Shown here piece after piece: positions 22,207 to 35,540 of a stretch of 64,000 bases of DNA (its first letter is position 1; each line of letters begins with the position of its first letter). The position numbers were made by a program, and so were the translations under genes. Source of the stretch: Rhopalosiphum padi (taxonomy: Eukaryota; Arthropoda; Insecta; Hemiptera; Aphididae); assembly GCF_020882245.1 (NCBI RefSeq), contig NC_083600.1, forward strand, positions 5,208,001-5,272,000, written 5' to 3'. The notes below the pieces were generated by a model. The model searched no databases. It had not been told where the DNA came from and saw only the letters and a list, made by a program, of their open reading frames with translations.

Positions 22207-23277
22207 GACTGCAGGTGAACCCAATGTACCATAAGTCCACAACCTATTAATCTATTATCGTTCAATTATTCAAATTCTTCATGATATGCATTTCAGACTA
22301 CATCAGAATTGACCTACCCAATGACGTTATACACTCGAAACCCATCATACAGCCACGCAAGTTCCTTGGTTTTTAAACTCTAATATGATCAAATCCTATA
22401 ATTTCGGTGTAACATCTAAAAAAAAAAATTCGTAAAAAATTGATTGGTACTGTTTGAAAAATGTGTAGGTACAGTTCATTCGGTCCCGTGATATTTTCTC
22501 TGCGGCACGGAAAAATATTCAATCGTATACATGTTTTAGAAATTATGATTAAATTCTATAAACGAGGTCGTTATGGCAGCGGAATCACATTAATCAACGG
22601 TCGCTAAAGACGACTTACTGCAGGTACTGTAACGCGAAATTATAACGTTTAAAATTAATTTAAAATTCTCTGCAAATTTTTAATTCGTTTGGTTGCCATG
22701 ACAATTGTAACGCAAAATCGCAATAGTTGTATCCAGCCCAAAAACATTTATATGTCGAAAATTTGTACTTCTGTTAGTGTTAAAAGCTTTATTTATATAT
22801 TTATAAACGAGCGTTATTATAATCCGACGCTCGTGTTTAAGTACACCTACGTATATAAATAAAAACATACTTTATATATATATATATAGATATGTTACCG
22901 TTGCGACGGGTCCATATAGAATTATATAAGTAAAATGTGCAATATAACAAACAGCGTATATAGCAATAAATTGTATGAAGAAAAAAAAACAAAATTCAAG
23001 TAATTTTATTGTCGTATCTACCGAGACTGATTTTATGTACAAGAAAAAAATGCATTAAAATCTGTTGCCCGCTGTTGGCACATACTGCAATACACGACGA
23101 TTGTACGATAGGTGATGATGCTGCGTGTCTCCGTGAAAGATTTCAATAATTCAAAGTCGATTTTCGAATAAGAATAATGTAGTTCGTCGTGGAAAACTGT
23201 ACACTGCAGTGTATAATATTTACCCACGTCGTATCGTATTATGGTAAATTTGGGACCGTATACATAATAAATCGTAT

Positions 23278-23308
<31 letters not shown>

Positions 23309-23616
23309 GTGCAGTGAAATGACATTGATTTTCGGATACATACGTGGCGGAGTGGTTTGGCATCGCTTCAGAACACATTATTTTTTAAAATATCGCATTA
23401 ATATTTTTTCGTTCTGATAATCAAATGCCACCGATATTTATTTTCACCACGCATCATTGGGAATGATATTGTGAAACGAACTCGTTGACTTGTTTTCGCG
23501 CAGTACGTGCAAAATAAAAGTTGCTTGTACGTAATTTGTTGTGGTGCCACGTGGTCTGAACTTTTGAAGGTTAACACCTCGTGCAGTGCATTAAAAATTA
23601 CAAAAGTAGCCCTCCT

Positions 23617-23653
<37 letters not shown>

Positions 23654-25020
23654 ATACGAATTAAAGTTTTTGGCTTTTCTCGCGCGTTGCTAATTGCTAT
23701 TATAGCTAAGTATATAATATATACACTATAAACTATATAATTGGATATACACCTACGCAAGTGTTCACAGATGATAAATATAAAAATGAAAAGTGAAGAT
23801 TATATTTTTTTTTTTTTTTGCGAAGGGTCAATCGCACTGCGTCGGGACGGCGCCGATTCAATATTATAAGCGGATCATCATAACAATAATTGGGTATAGT
23901 TGTGCATAGTATTAAATATATATTATATTATTTCACTGTGTGCAGAAGTGTATAGGTGCGCCACACTCGCGCGTACATCATACTACACCGATGGCGTATT
24001 AATAAATACATAATTTAAATGTGTATAATGCACGTCGACTGTGTCATGTGTGTAACCGATTAAAAAAAAAAAAAATAAAAATTCACCGATTGTATAATAT
24101 TATTTATATCGTTTATATACATTTTATCTCGCGTATCGAAAAACCAAGGAACGTGTAAATAATATAATAAATACTTTATATAGTATTATTGTTATATTAT
24201 TATATACTTGTAAATCGTCCTATACACGAGCGCGACATTAATTGACTTATCGAAATATAATATATTATTTTATAGTATTTTATGCAATATAATATATTAG
24301 TTGTATCCCCCCCGCCCCCGTACACTACGATGCCCCCAAAACACTCATCTGTGTTAAATTCGGATAGTAACGCGAGTGAATATGATACCTTTGGCTTTCT
24401 GATATATTATTATGTAGTGATGCGTTTGCATTCGGGAGACGTATTCAGCTCGTGCGTTTCGCTCTTGAAATGTTTCATCAGATCCAACGGCTGACTGCAG
24501 TTGCGCACTATAACAGGTTATACGGGTTATTTTAAAAGCTGCAGCGACGAAGACGACGTGTGCCGCCGATGCGATGGCTAATCTTCTCCGTAAAGGGGAA
24601 AGAGGGGCGCTTTAAATGTTTGCGATTTTCGCACTCCTAAATATCGATGTTATACACTTTTTTCACCTATACGAACCATCTTTAACATTTCCCAGACGTA
24701 TCAAGCGCACTTTCTGAACTATATGGAAATGTTTGAACCGAAATCCGACGGTTTTCGACAGGCTTATTATCACACTTATTATTCCCTATAATATACAGAG
24801 GCAGCACTGCAGCAGTGTATATACTTAACATATATATCGATTGTTCGCATGATACGTTATAGTATATCGATACACACAACAGCACCAGGACATAGGAGTA
24901 ATGGGATGTAAATTGATCTCCTTGTAAAATATGGAGACGAGAATATTATTTTTCCCCCCTCCTCGTCCGAAAAAAATGTAGATATACAACGTTGTGAATA
25001 ACAAAAAACGAACGTTTAAA
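22207..25020. other. Mixed noncoding region
   Basis: Seven CTGCAG sites, (TA)n and (AC)n tracts, C-runs near 24306, and the second copy of the 20-base CTGCAG motif at 24805. A 54-residue frame from ATG 24330 to TGA 24494 (MPPKHSSVLNSDSNASEYD...) is open but unrecognised. Confidence 0.45.
23618..23651. repeat. (AC)17 microsatellite
   Basis: Perfect AC run of about 34 bases, the longest CA-type tract in the window. Confidence 0.95.
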
Positions 25021-28000
25021 TTCAACTTTATTTAATATTATAAATTATTAATCTCTACACGAATAAATATAATATTTAATATTAACATTTCAAATAAATA
25101 AAATTATTTTATAACATAATAACTAGTATATTTTATTGGTTTCAAAAGAAACGATTCGCGAAATAAATTATATAATATTAATTTGTTCTGTGACATTTTA
25201 CAATTTATATTGTAAACAAATTTCACATAGCAAGTGAACTAGAACAGACTGTCAAATATTAATATAATAAATACTTATGTTAATATATGTTATCAAATAA
25301 ATGTATATATATACTAAAAAAGTGCTCATAACTCATTACTTATTACCACTTTTTATACTTATTATTTTTTGATGACAGTTTTTTTTTGTTTACAGAATTG
25401 ATGAGTAAACCTAGTAGGTACTGCGCATAATGCTGTATATGCACTTGTGTAATAATGCTTTGTATCTACAGGTGTTTAACGGAATTGTGCTTTTATAAGT
25501 AATATCCAAGAATGTATACTGAAGCCAAGCTTCGGAATGAATAGTTAAACGGATCCAGTTCAGAGACGAAAATTGTAAAAAAAAACACCGTAAATATTAT
25601 ACAGATCTTGTGAGGGAAATGTTAATGAAAGATCCCGAAAAATGACTCAATAGTTAGTAGTTACAAACTTTATATTTTTCTCTCTGAAGGTGATAAACGT
25701 TTAAAATATTTACGCTGCGTGTTATAATAGTTTCATTGAAAGAAAAATATGTTGATAAAGCAATTTAATTTGTCGAATGGAAAAAAAATAATACCTATTC
25801 GGAGATAAGTTTTGATAGCAAAAATCTCAACAATAGCCATAATATGCGTGTTATTAATATAATTATCTATTTTTACTTGAGACAAAATGCTAAAATATCT
25901 TTATTATATGCGTTTATGTTTGAATGGGAATTTTTAATTAGATTTATACAAAATAGACATCGTATATGATACGTATCTATGAATAATGGACGGACTATAA
26001 TTACAGTGATCACGGGTGTGTCGGGAAGAGGTGCAATTCAATATTTTATTGCTATTTTAAACATTACATCTCATGAAATGTTTATAATATTGGCAAACGA
26101 TTCCATACATCTATGCAGAATGAAGTCTTCACCGGTTATTCATGTTTTTATACAGAAGAATACACTAATATTAATAAAATATTATAGTGATGCAGCCAAA
26201 GATACATATTTCCAGTCATATAATCCTAATAAAATTAAAAATTGTCGACATTTTTTTTTTTTACAAACATAATGTTGTACTTTGTTCCCTTGAGCATAGT
26301 TTACATAGCTCAGTTTTGAAAATCGCACCAAACTCTTTCTTCGGTGAAATGACGTAAAATGACAAATATGATTGAAGTGCAACTATACGCCAGCAACAGG
26401 TTTTGCCAGCATACATTGATTGATTCATACGTCAGTAAAAATTATCATATCGACATTTTTTTTTGTTGCTATAATAAAATATATAATTTACGTACAAAAT
26501 TAAATTGAACTTACACGATAGGTACTATCCTATCTCACTCTAAATCAAAAATACGTGGAGCAGCCTAGAAAAAATTAATATTTTCAACATTTATTTTGAC
26601 GAATATAATGTACGCCGTTCCCTTGAACTCGTACAAGTTTAGTTTTTTGAACTTCACACAACAGTATCTATCTCATTAAACGCATAGTGCGTGATGGAGT
26701 GAGCCAAAAATTAGATATTTTCACTATTTTATACGCTGATGGCCGCCGGAAACGGAAATTGATTTCTCGTTCTCGGGGTTTGTTATTATTAATATTACCT
26801 ATAGGTAATGTACAATGTATTATGTATAGGATACAATGTTCTATATTATTAATGTGTATGTATATATTTAAATAGATACCTACTATAGGCTGAAATCCAT
26901 TAAAATTTCTAAAGAGTGGAGGAGAAAAGTTGGCTAATATACCGACGTTAACTATGTCGGCTTGCTTCCCACACACCATTATGCAATATCGCGTATTTTT
27001 AGCTTTTTATTGTATAAAATTCACAGTTTTGTATAAATTATACATGATTTTAAATGTTCCCTACGAAAACTTGTTCGGGTAGAAAATGTGCACATTTTTA
27101 TCTGGCAGCTTTACTGCAATAACAGGAAATAGAATCTAAACTCGAGGATTTAACCACACTGCAGCAGCTTCTACATCCTATGAACTAACTTTTGTATCAA
27201 CGATTGTTCATTACACAAAAATAGTTAAACGTTGTATTGTATATCTTATGACAGGGAAAAGATTTATTATAGAGAATTTTAGTCATCTAAAATCGACTTT
27301 CGTAGACTTAAATACAAACGGTTAAACGAATTTCTTTTTATACCATTCAAAATAAATTGTGTTTTATATTTATCACATATTTTCTTCACTGGATTTTTCA
27401 TGATGCTATTTTTTAATTTTTTAATTTATTAATATTTTTGTCTCGAGTGCATATTTAATTTTAATTAGAATTTAGAATTTATTTTTTTGGTTTATCCGTT
27501 TTTTTTTAAATCATATATGCGGTCGCCGTAAATATAGTAGGTAGTTATATATATATTTATATAAATCGTATACAGTTTTTTCTATGTAAATACTTACACA
27601 TGAGAGCGCTAAGTATAAATAACGTGCGAGTTCGATTATATATGCATATTTTAATTATATGGTTCAATTATTTTAACACTTTTACAGTAAACATTATTTA
27701 TTTCAAAAAGTATTAACTTTTTACGAAATTTATTTTAGATATTATTTAATATTTTAATGTTGGTTAATTAAATAGTATAGGTATATCAAAAATCAGCTAT
27801 GCTGTATGGTGGGTTTCAAACGAATTTCGTCATTATTGAGTATTGATTAAATATTATATGATTTTTAATACATAAAATATATTTTTTTTCTAATAGCTTA
27901 AACAATTTCTTTTCCAGGAATTATGCATTTTTTCGAACCTCGTAATGCTGTTAATCACGCGTTATACGCTGCGTATAATACGCACACTTTCGACATATAT

Positions 28001-28744
28001 ATTATTATATGGAAGTAATCAAGTACTTATGTAGTTATGTAGATAAAGATAAGTATAAGTACCGTATATGTTTCCCACCAGACCCAAATCGTATTATACT
28101 TATACATTTTAATTTGCATGTAATATACGATTTTAGCCACACGGTCACTGCCACTAGATGATTTATCACGTATACAGTACAAGTTCCATAATCTACGGCA
28201 TGTCTTCAAAATTTATTTCATCGTCGGTATAATTTTTTTCCTGTTAAATATTTTTTTTTTAATTTGAATGTTAAAAATAATTATTGAACTCGTAATCAAC
28301 GATTAATCGACCATTAAGATTCATAGTATTTTATAATTAACCTAAATTCGATAATAAAACATTGCATAATTGCCATTTTAGTACATTCAACTCAAAAATG
28401 AATTACATAATTTATGGAGTTATAATTTATTGTTTAATATTTTAAAGTTGAATTATTAATTTACATTAAGTATTCAAATAATAGTGTACGTTTTACGCTA
28501 TTTGTACAGTTCAGAGAGTTATTCATAATGTACACAATATATTATTATAATATATATATATATATAGCATATTTGAGCAGACAGGTATTTACGAAAATAA
28601 GCGATTGAATATAAGATAATAATTTACTCGGTGAGCTGTGAGCAGTTCTTAACTTTTCAAAAGTCAACCAACAAACTATAAACCTTTAACCTATAGCAAG
28701 TTTAATCTATTAAGTATGAATGTAAAGTGCATTTAACGCAAAAC
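25021..28744. other. AT-rich noncoding
   Basis: No gene recognised. A 97-codon frame at 25979..26272 has no discernible family and weak composition. Confidence 0.55.
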
Positions 28745-28876
28745 ACCGGCCGGACTTGGATTTGATCGTTTATTATATTATTAATATGGCCTCAAAAATA
28801 TGTATAATACGGTCACACAGGGACTCTATAGATTTTGGTTTGCACACAGACCTCAAGTAGTCTAGTTACGACACTG
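28745..28876. mobile_element. Right-end fragment of a hAT-like element
   Basis: The stretch ends with TAGTTACGACACTG, whose reverse CAGTGTCGTAACTA resembles the terminus at 58990. It is preceded by a GGGACTC...TTTGCACACAGACCTC block. No matching left terminus was found upstream, so this seems to be a truncated copy. The left boundary is approximate. Confidence 0.35.
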
Positions 28877-31205
28877 ATTATTGTTATTATTTATTGTAAT
28901 TTTATTATAATATTGTGCTTGACGTAAATAATCTTTTATGATAAATAAATAAAAATATTAATAAAAAAATAGAAATAGTGTACACGTACTATGTACAATC
29001 AAACAACACTCATTGTATAGTTTGGGTCGTCGTCATATTATTATAGTTAACGCGCGTGCGCGCGTCTCTGTGTCTGTGCTTTTCTACGTAAAAAAACACG
29101 CTCAACACGAGCCGTTTCCTTTGTAGATAACGCCGTTAGCGTACAAAAACCACTGAAACGTTTTACGCCGGTGTGAACCGACGACCGGCAGCATAGACGT
29201 TAAAATATTATTTTTAATATTTTATTATATTGAAACGTTTGTTTGGATAATGATCGAATGCACTCGGATGCACTAAATGCAGCAGACGATGGCGTGCCAC
29301 GGTGGTAGGTGATGTGAACGGTTTATTGACATTATTTTTTACGATTATCGCGACAAAAACTGCAGTACGCGCGTTTGCACATATTAATATAATACTTTAT
29401 CATGTTATACAGGTATTTTGTGTATAGTGTATACCTATGATGCAATCGTCGAGACCACAATATTTCCCAGAAGTTCAAAGACGTATGACTCGTTCGCAAT
29501 AATCAAATCAATTTTTTCCGTGTTAGTATGCGCTATACAATCTACACATAATTATTATTTATTATTATTATTATAATATTGAGATTCGAATGGACATTAC
29601 CGGTCTCAGTGCTGCACATTATTATACGTATATACGAGTCCGCGTAATCGCGGTTAATTATTGCGTTCGACGTGATCAATAAGAGATTTGGTTATTTTTA
29701 ACACAATTCGAGAAAACTCGCCTAAAACCGTTTATGCTAAGAGATTAGAATACAATCTCCGTGTTATCTCGTTGTTTTTAATGCTTTAAGAACTATAATA
29801 CGTAATTATGTAATCATAGTATGAAATAATAATACAATTTAAAAACGGTCATATCTCGTGTTCAAATCATATTATAAATAGGTATGTATCTAAAAAAAAA
29901 ACCAACAAGAAAATATACAGATTACGTTTTGTTTTTTATTTTTAAATGTATTACAGATCAATTTACTCTATGATTTTAAACAATCTATCAAAACGGTATC
30001 GATGCGCTGAACGTTTAAATTGACATGATATGGTACGTAAGATTGACTAAATTGAGTACATCACTACAATTTAGAACGATATTACGATTTACGATCGTCA
30101 CTTATGATATTATAGGTATGAAAACAGCTATTATATGATACAATTTTACCGTTGCGTTATGGGTGCGTTACTAAGTATTAGATTTACTCAATGGTTCGCG
30201 GTTGCGCTGATCCGGGATGCTTATAGGAAACGTGGATTTTTATAAAAAGACTTAGATTTTTGTTTTTTAACATTTTAAAATAGTTTTGAATTTTAAACAA
30301 AGATCTTTTCAAAACCATAATCTATTTTTTCCAACTCCGATAAAAAATCGAAGTTTGAACTGTTAGTACTTATATTTTATATTTTAATATTTTAGAAAAT
30401 CAAAAATGTAACTACATATTTTCGGGTAGAGCACAATAGCTGTAAAGAGAATCGACTATTATTCAGTTTAGTGAAAAGTGCATTACTGTAGAATGGAAAG
30501 GTACAATTTTAACTGAAAAGGGTAGCGCCCTTTTTCCTACCTATTGAAACAACTATTATTACATCAGCATAAATCGTCACTCCCATTTCCTTCGGCTAAC
30601 ACGAGTTTAGAAATTACTATTGAACACTTCGATCTGTGGCCAAAGTTACACAACTTTTGCAAGAGTATATATAACCGTATAGGTATAACGTATTTAGAGA
30701 GAGACTATATGTATTATGTATGTGCATACATACATAGGTAACTTGGGCAGCGGCCGTAGTTGGGCATATATATATTATATCCCTATGACCCTATATATAC
30801 ACGATTAAGTGTAAATGTTATCCATTTCCAAACAGCAAACAGGAGTACATAAATGACAATGGACAAAAAGCAAAAGAATATTCTCTCTCTCTCTCTCTAC
30901 CTGGTGATACTTTATACTTATACCTTTTTTGCAGTATGAAACACGCCCCCCCCCCCATCACCCCCGTAGCTCATTGTTAACAAAATAATGTCAACAGTAC
31001 TAAATAATAAATATATATACATAATAATAAATACTAATGCAATATCCGTTTTAAATGTTTTACTCTTTTGAATAAAAACATACATTTTTAATTTCTTATT
31101 TTGTACCTGAATATTATTTGGAGTATTTTGAATTTTGATCTATAAAAATCAAATTTCGTATGACGTAGAGTTGTGGGCCTTCATTATGCGGGTTGCTGCT
31201 GTACT
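28877..31205. other. CpG-rich patch (28.95-29.72 kb) then AT-rich
   Basis: The patch holds GCGCGTGCGCGCG and one CTGCAG. The rest is AT-rich, with a CT run near 30882 and a C-run near 30945. No gene. Confidence 0.5.
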
Positions 31206-31290
31206 ACTCCACTCCTTTCGTAATAACTTTAAATACTTAAAACTCATAAACTATAGGTACTCATCAAAAATATACATTAAACGATTAAAC
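31206..31290 (+). repeat. Dispersed repeat, copy A
   Basis: ACTCCACTCC at 31206 is followed 9 bases later by AACTTTAAATACTTA (31225..31239), then AAACTCATAAACTA. It shares this order with copy B at 35454 and, in reverse, copy C near 22150. Likely fragments of one AT-rich repeat family. Boundaries are unknown. Confidence 0.4.
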
Positions 31291-34200
31291 TCATTAAAGA
31301 TAACATTTAGATTTTGAAAAATAAGGAATTAAAAATACCCATTGTCATTAAAAAAAAAGTAAAATATTTAAAAATGATAATGGCAAAAAAATGTTGTTTT
31401 TAATCATTTACAATTATGTAAAATAAATATTTTCAAAAACTATATTAACATTTTTGAAATAATGGGCTATACTTACATTAAATATAGATCATTTGGTATG
31501 TATATAATACCAGCACATTAGATTACAGTATTATACTCAATATTGTAATTTATTGTTAGATATATTACTTTTTATTATTGCTTTCACGACTATAAGCTTT
31601 ACCACTTTTCACTCATTTCGAAATATATTAATACAATACAAAAGCTTGCCACGAGTATAATGGTGTACGTCAACGCTACATAAATAAATATAAATACAGA
31701 TATACCTATAGATATTATATACTTACGTAATTAAGTGTAAGCCAAGAGACAAAATAATATATCAATATATCATTTGTAATTAACTAGAGTATAATATATA
31801 CCTACATATATGTATTAATATATTATGTATGTATTATAGGTATATATACTAAATATTAATTTTGAAACTAAAAATTGTAATGCAATTTTTGTTTAAAGAC
31901 AGTTTTTTATTTATATATCTTTTATTTTATATCGAGCGGTTCTTCGTCAGGATTGTATATTAAAAGTGCATAATATTATTAAAAAAAAGTACGCTCAATT
32001 GACTGGCATTGAGACGAATAACGGTGAACAATGTTTTTTCTCTTTGAGTTTCATTCTGGGTCAATATACCCTATAACGTTTTGTCCTTGAACTTATGCAT
32101 CTGTGATATATATATATATATATTGTATAGATATCTAGTAAACATAATAATATACAATGCCGTGTAAAGTGCATAATTTCACTGTACTTATATAATATGA
32201 TATATTGATGCACACTCGCATAGAGTAATACGATGACAGATAGGATTATCAAATAACTTGTACACCTTTATATGGACGTACGTTCTGAATTTAAAATTCG
32301 CATAATTTATAATAATGACAAATAGACAATGACAATTACGACAAGTGCTAATCGAATTAATCGAATTATACTTGTATTTTGTTGTTGTATAACATGGCAG
32401 TATTATCCTTGCACAGTCTTCCACGTGGTTTTTATAGTATACAGAATAGATGTATATACTTATATATACATAATAGTATAATACACACATATATTATAAC
32501 TGATATGAACTTTAGAAATATAAAAATACTATTATTGCATCCGATTAAAGTCAAATCATTCGTATTTTGTACTCGAATAATCATACAGAAATTATAAAAA
32601 AAAAAATGTACCTAATTAAATAATTTTAAAATTTAAAGTTTTTTTTCGTTGTTAGGTTGTTAGTTAACCCTGCAGTTATTTGTTTCTTATTTTATAATAA
32701 TATATAAATAGCGTGTTACGTCACAGTTGACGTTTTATGTTTGGTTTATACTATATTCTATATGCGATCACTGTATAGAGGATTATCGGATACCCTGCGC
32801 GAATTCGTCCAAAAGATCTAAAACAGTTTTCAGCTGAATCGAAAAAAATTTACATCGTACACTTGTCGTTGTCGCCGTCAGCCGTAGTCGTGCGGGACAT
32901 CTGGTCAGTTAAAAATTAGTTTATTAACAACATTTCTTTGTATGGAAATTTTGAATGCAAACTAGTGCACGTGCACAATAAATATTGCGTCGTTACTTTT
33001 TGTAGATTCTTTATCGAATATAAAGTAGGTATTGTGAATTCTACACGTATACGATTTCTTACAAAGATGGCTGGACCGATTTTTCTAAAACTTTTACGAA
33101 AAACCTTTTATTTATTTTATTTTTCAATGTATATTCTCTAGTCTAGTTTGAATAGGATCTCTGTTTAGGGGGTGGTGAGCCATTAGTTATTATAGTATTA
33201 TCTGTGCTCACAAATCTATCTTATCGTTGTGTATTAAAGCTGGTAAATATTTACACATATGTATTTACAAAATAACAATAAAATAAATTAATAATAATAT
33301 TTCTAATTTCAAAAGTAACTACCTACGACATGTTTGTTTTATTTATTTTATATGTGTACCTACGATATTTTTAGAAAATGGTTTTGATAAATAAATTATA
33401 GGTACCTAATATTATTCAAGCATCAAAACAAAATAAAAACTATATTGGCATTTCTAGATTTTTTATGTCCGCGTCATGCACAGTTTTATTTTGGCGCCAT
33501 TCACCCACCCATCTAATTAAGCAATAGACTTGATGCCAAAATAGTATAGATGTCATAATTAATAACTAATAAATAAAATACGTCAGCATACCGTGGCAGT
33601 GGATAGCCACGGGGTTGAATTTCATCTTGCAATTATGTCTCATCCCAGTCCTTTTTTTTTTTTATATAAAACACAATATTATCTTCTAATATACGCTCTT
33701 ATTATAAAGGTACATCAAGAACAAATTACTAAATTGCAAAATGTGTAATTTTTGTGCATTCAATTTTAAATTATTTTTTAATATTATATAACTCGGAGTA
33801 TAATATTAACTAAATTTATAACAATTGAGATTTCAGATGTAAGACATGCTATAATTTCCTGAAATCGTTGATACTTGCATAAACCCATGTACCTACCACA
33901 AATCTCAATATATATATAGTTTAACATAATACATAGGTGGAGTAAGAATGAAATATAATGATATATATTATGTATCCACTCCCTCCTGCACGGTTGCGGT
34001 TGCATATATAAAAAGCGACGTCGACTATATTAAGCATCACCACATTTTGAGTACAGTATTGTTATTTTGTAAAATTGCATCTCACAGCGTAAAATCGAAA
34101 CTGCGTGGTAAAACGCGTTTGTGAATAAATTAATTATAATATGGCATGGATGTCAATCGATATCCGTTAAAAATTAAAATATACCAACAGGGGAACGCTT

Positions 34201-35392
34201 AATTTATTATGACTTTTTTGTATAAGTTTTGCATTTCTATTTATAATTTTAATAGTGTTTTGATGATGATGATTATGTCACGTATATTCGATTATATTCC
34301 ACACCTAGTAACTGACTATAATAATACACTAATTCAGTAATATTATATTATTATTTGTGATGTATATATAAGTATAATACAATAAATTATTATAGATATA
34401 AAGTAGGTAAACATATGCACGTCTTCTAAAATTACACGCAAAGACCTTGCTCTGATGATTATATAACGTATTAACATGGAACACTATTTTCTCTTTTACA
34501 GCATTTAAATATACAAACGTATATAATAACGCCGATCGCAGACTCGCATCATTCGGCGAAATAGCTTTTATGCTGCAATGGCGGGCTTGTCAATATCGAT
34601 ATAATTTTTCTTTTTTTTTTAACATTGTTTTAAATGAATTCCTATCAATACCACATAAACATGCGTGCCTTAGAATAATATACAATATTTGAATATTGTA
34701 TATACGATAAGTGATTTTACACGTTTTTCTTTTACTTTCGAATCATGCATTAAAAACAAAATACGTTTTAAATTTGCATATAATACATAATAAAAATTTC
34801 AAAAAAATAAAATCGTACTGTTCTACATATCCTGTGCAAAGTTATTTCTTATTCTTTGCGTATATACTATACATATAACTGATAATATATGTGTGTGCGT
34901 GTGTGTATTTATACATTGATATAGTAATAAAAATTACAAAACCGCGAATCACTGTATAATAATATATATATATTTATACAGGTAATATATATATAACTAT
35001 ATAACGACACTGTTATCTATTAGAATAATTAAACTTATTTTTCTTATTCTTATATATACGTATCTTCACTTCGACATTACCTCATATCATTATACAAATA
35101 ACTATATCCCACGAATATTTTACATAGTAAATTAATTTTAAAAATATTTCTTTAACATAATATAAGGAAATCAAAAATAACATTTTTCAAATAAATTTAT
35201 TTTTTATTACTAGGAATAATATTTTAAAATGTTTGAATAATGACTTATATCATTTGTCTTACTTTAAAGCAGAATATTTTTAGGGTATTTTAATGCATAA
35301 AAGCCAATTTTTAAACATGTATAGTAATAATTGCTTAGTTATATCTTATATCTCATATACTTATATTGTTTTGATTAGTGGAAAAATAGAAT
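31291..35392. other. AT-rich noncoding with one core-promoter-like spot
   Basis: Mostly AT-rich without genes. Exceptions are the small hairpin CCGTGGC...GCCACGG at 33591..33612 and TATATAAAAAGCGACG at 34005..34020, listed separately. Confidence 0.5.
34005..34045 (+). promoter_or_regulatory. TATA-type core promoter candidate
   Basis: TATATAAAAAG flanked by GC-rich sequence (GGTTGC before, CGACGTCGAC after) has ATCACC with its A 34 bases downstream, a layout like arthropod TATA promoters. The first ATG in a good context downstream (ATAATGG at about 34140) gives only nine codons, so any transcript would be noncoding or spliced. Low certainty in an AT-rich genome. Confidence 0.2.
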
Positions 35393-35456
35393 AGTGGACT
35401 AACATTTTGTGAGGTGCCCAGAGTACCGCACCTCTGAGCAATACTTCTAGTCCACT
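35393..35456. repeat. Nested inverted repeat
   Basis: The outer arms AGTGGACTA (35393..35401) and TAGTCCACT (35448..35456) pair perfectly. Inside, GAGGTGC (35411..35417) pairs with GCACCTC (35428..35434) over a 10-base loop. Immediately downstream is a copy of a dispersed repeat (ACTCCACTCC...AACTTTAAATACTTA). It could be a transposon end or a hairpin RNA. No function is known. Confidence 0.6.
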
Positions 35457-35540
35457 CCACTCCACTGTCTCTGCTACAAACTTTAAATACTTATAAATAT
35501 CTATAATTAACCACTCATATGAAATAAAAATATCACTTTT
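35454..35540 (+). repeat. Dispersed repeat, copy B
   Basis: ACTCCACTCC (35454..35463) is followed 15 bases later by AACTTTAAATACTTA (35479..35493), then TAAATATCTATAATTAACC. Same order as copy A. It abuts the nested inverted repeat at 35393. Confidence 0.4.
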
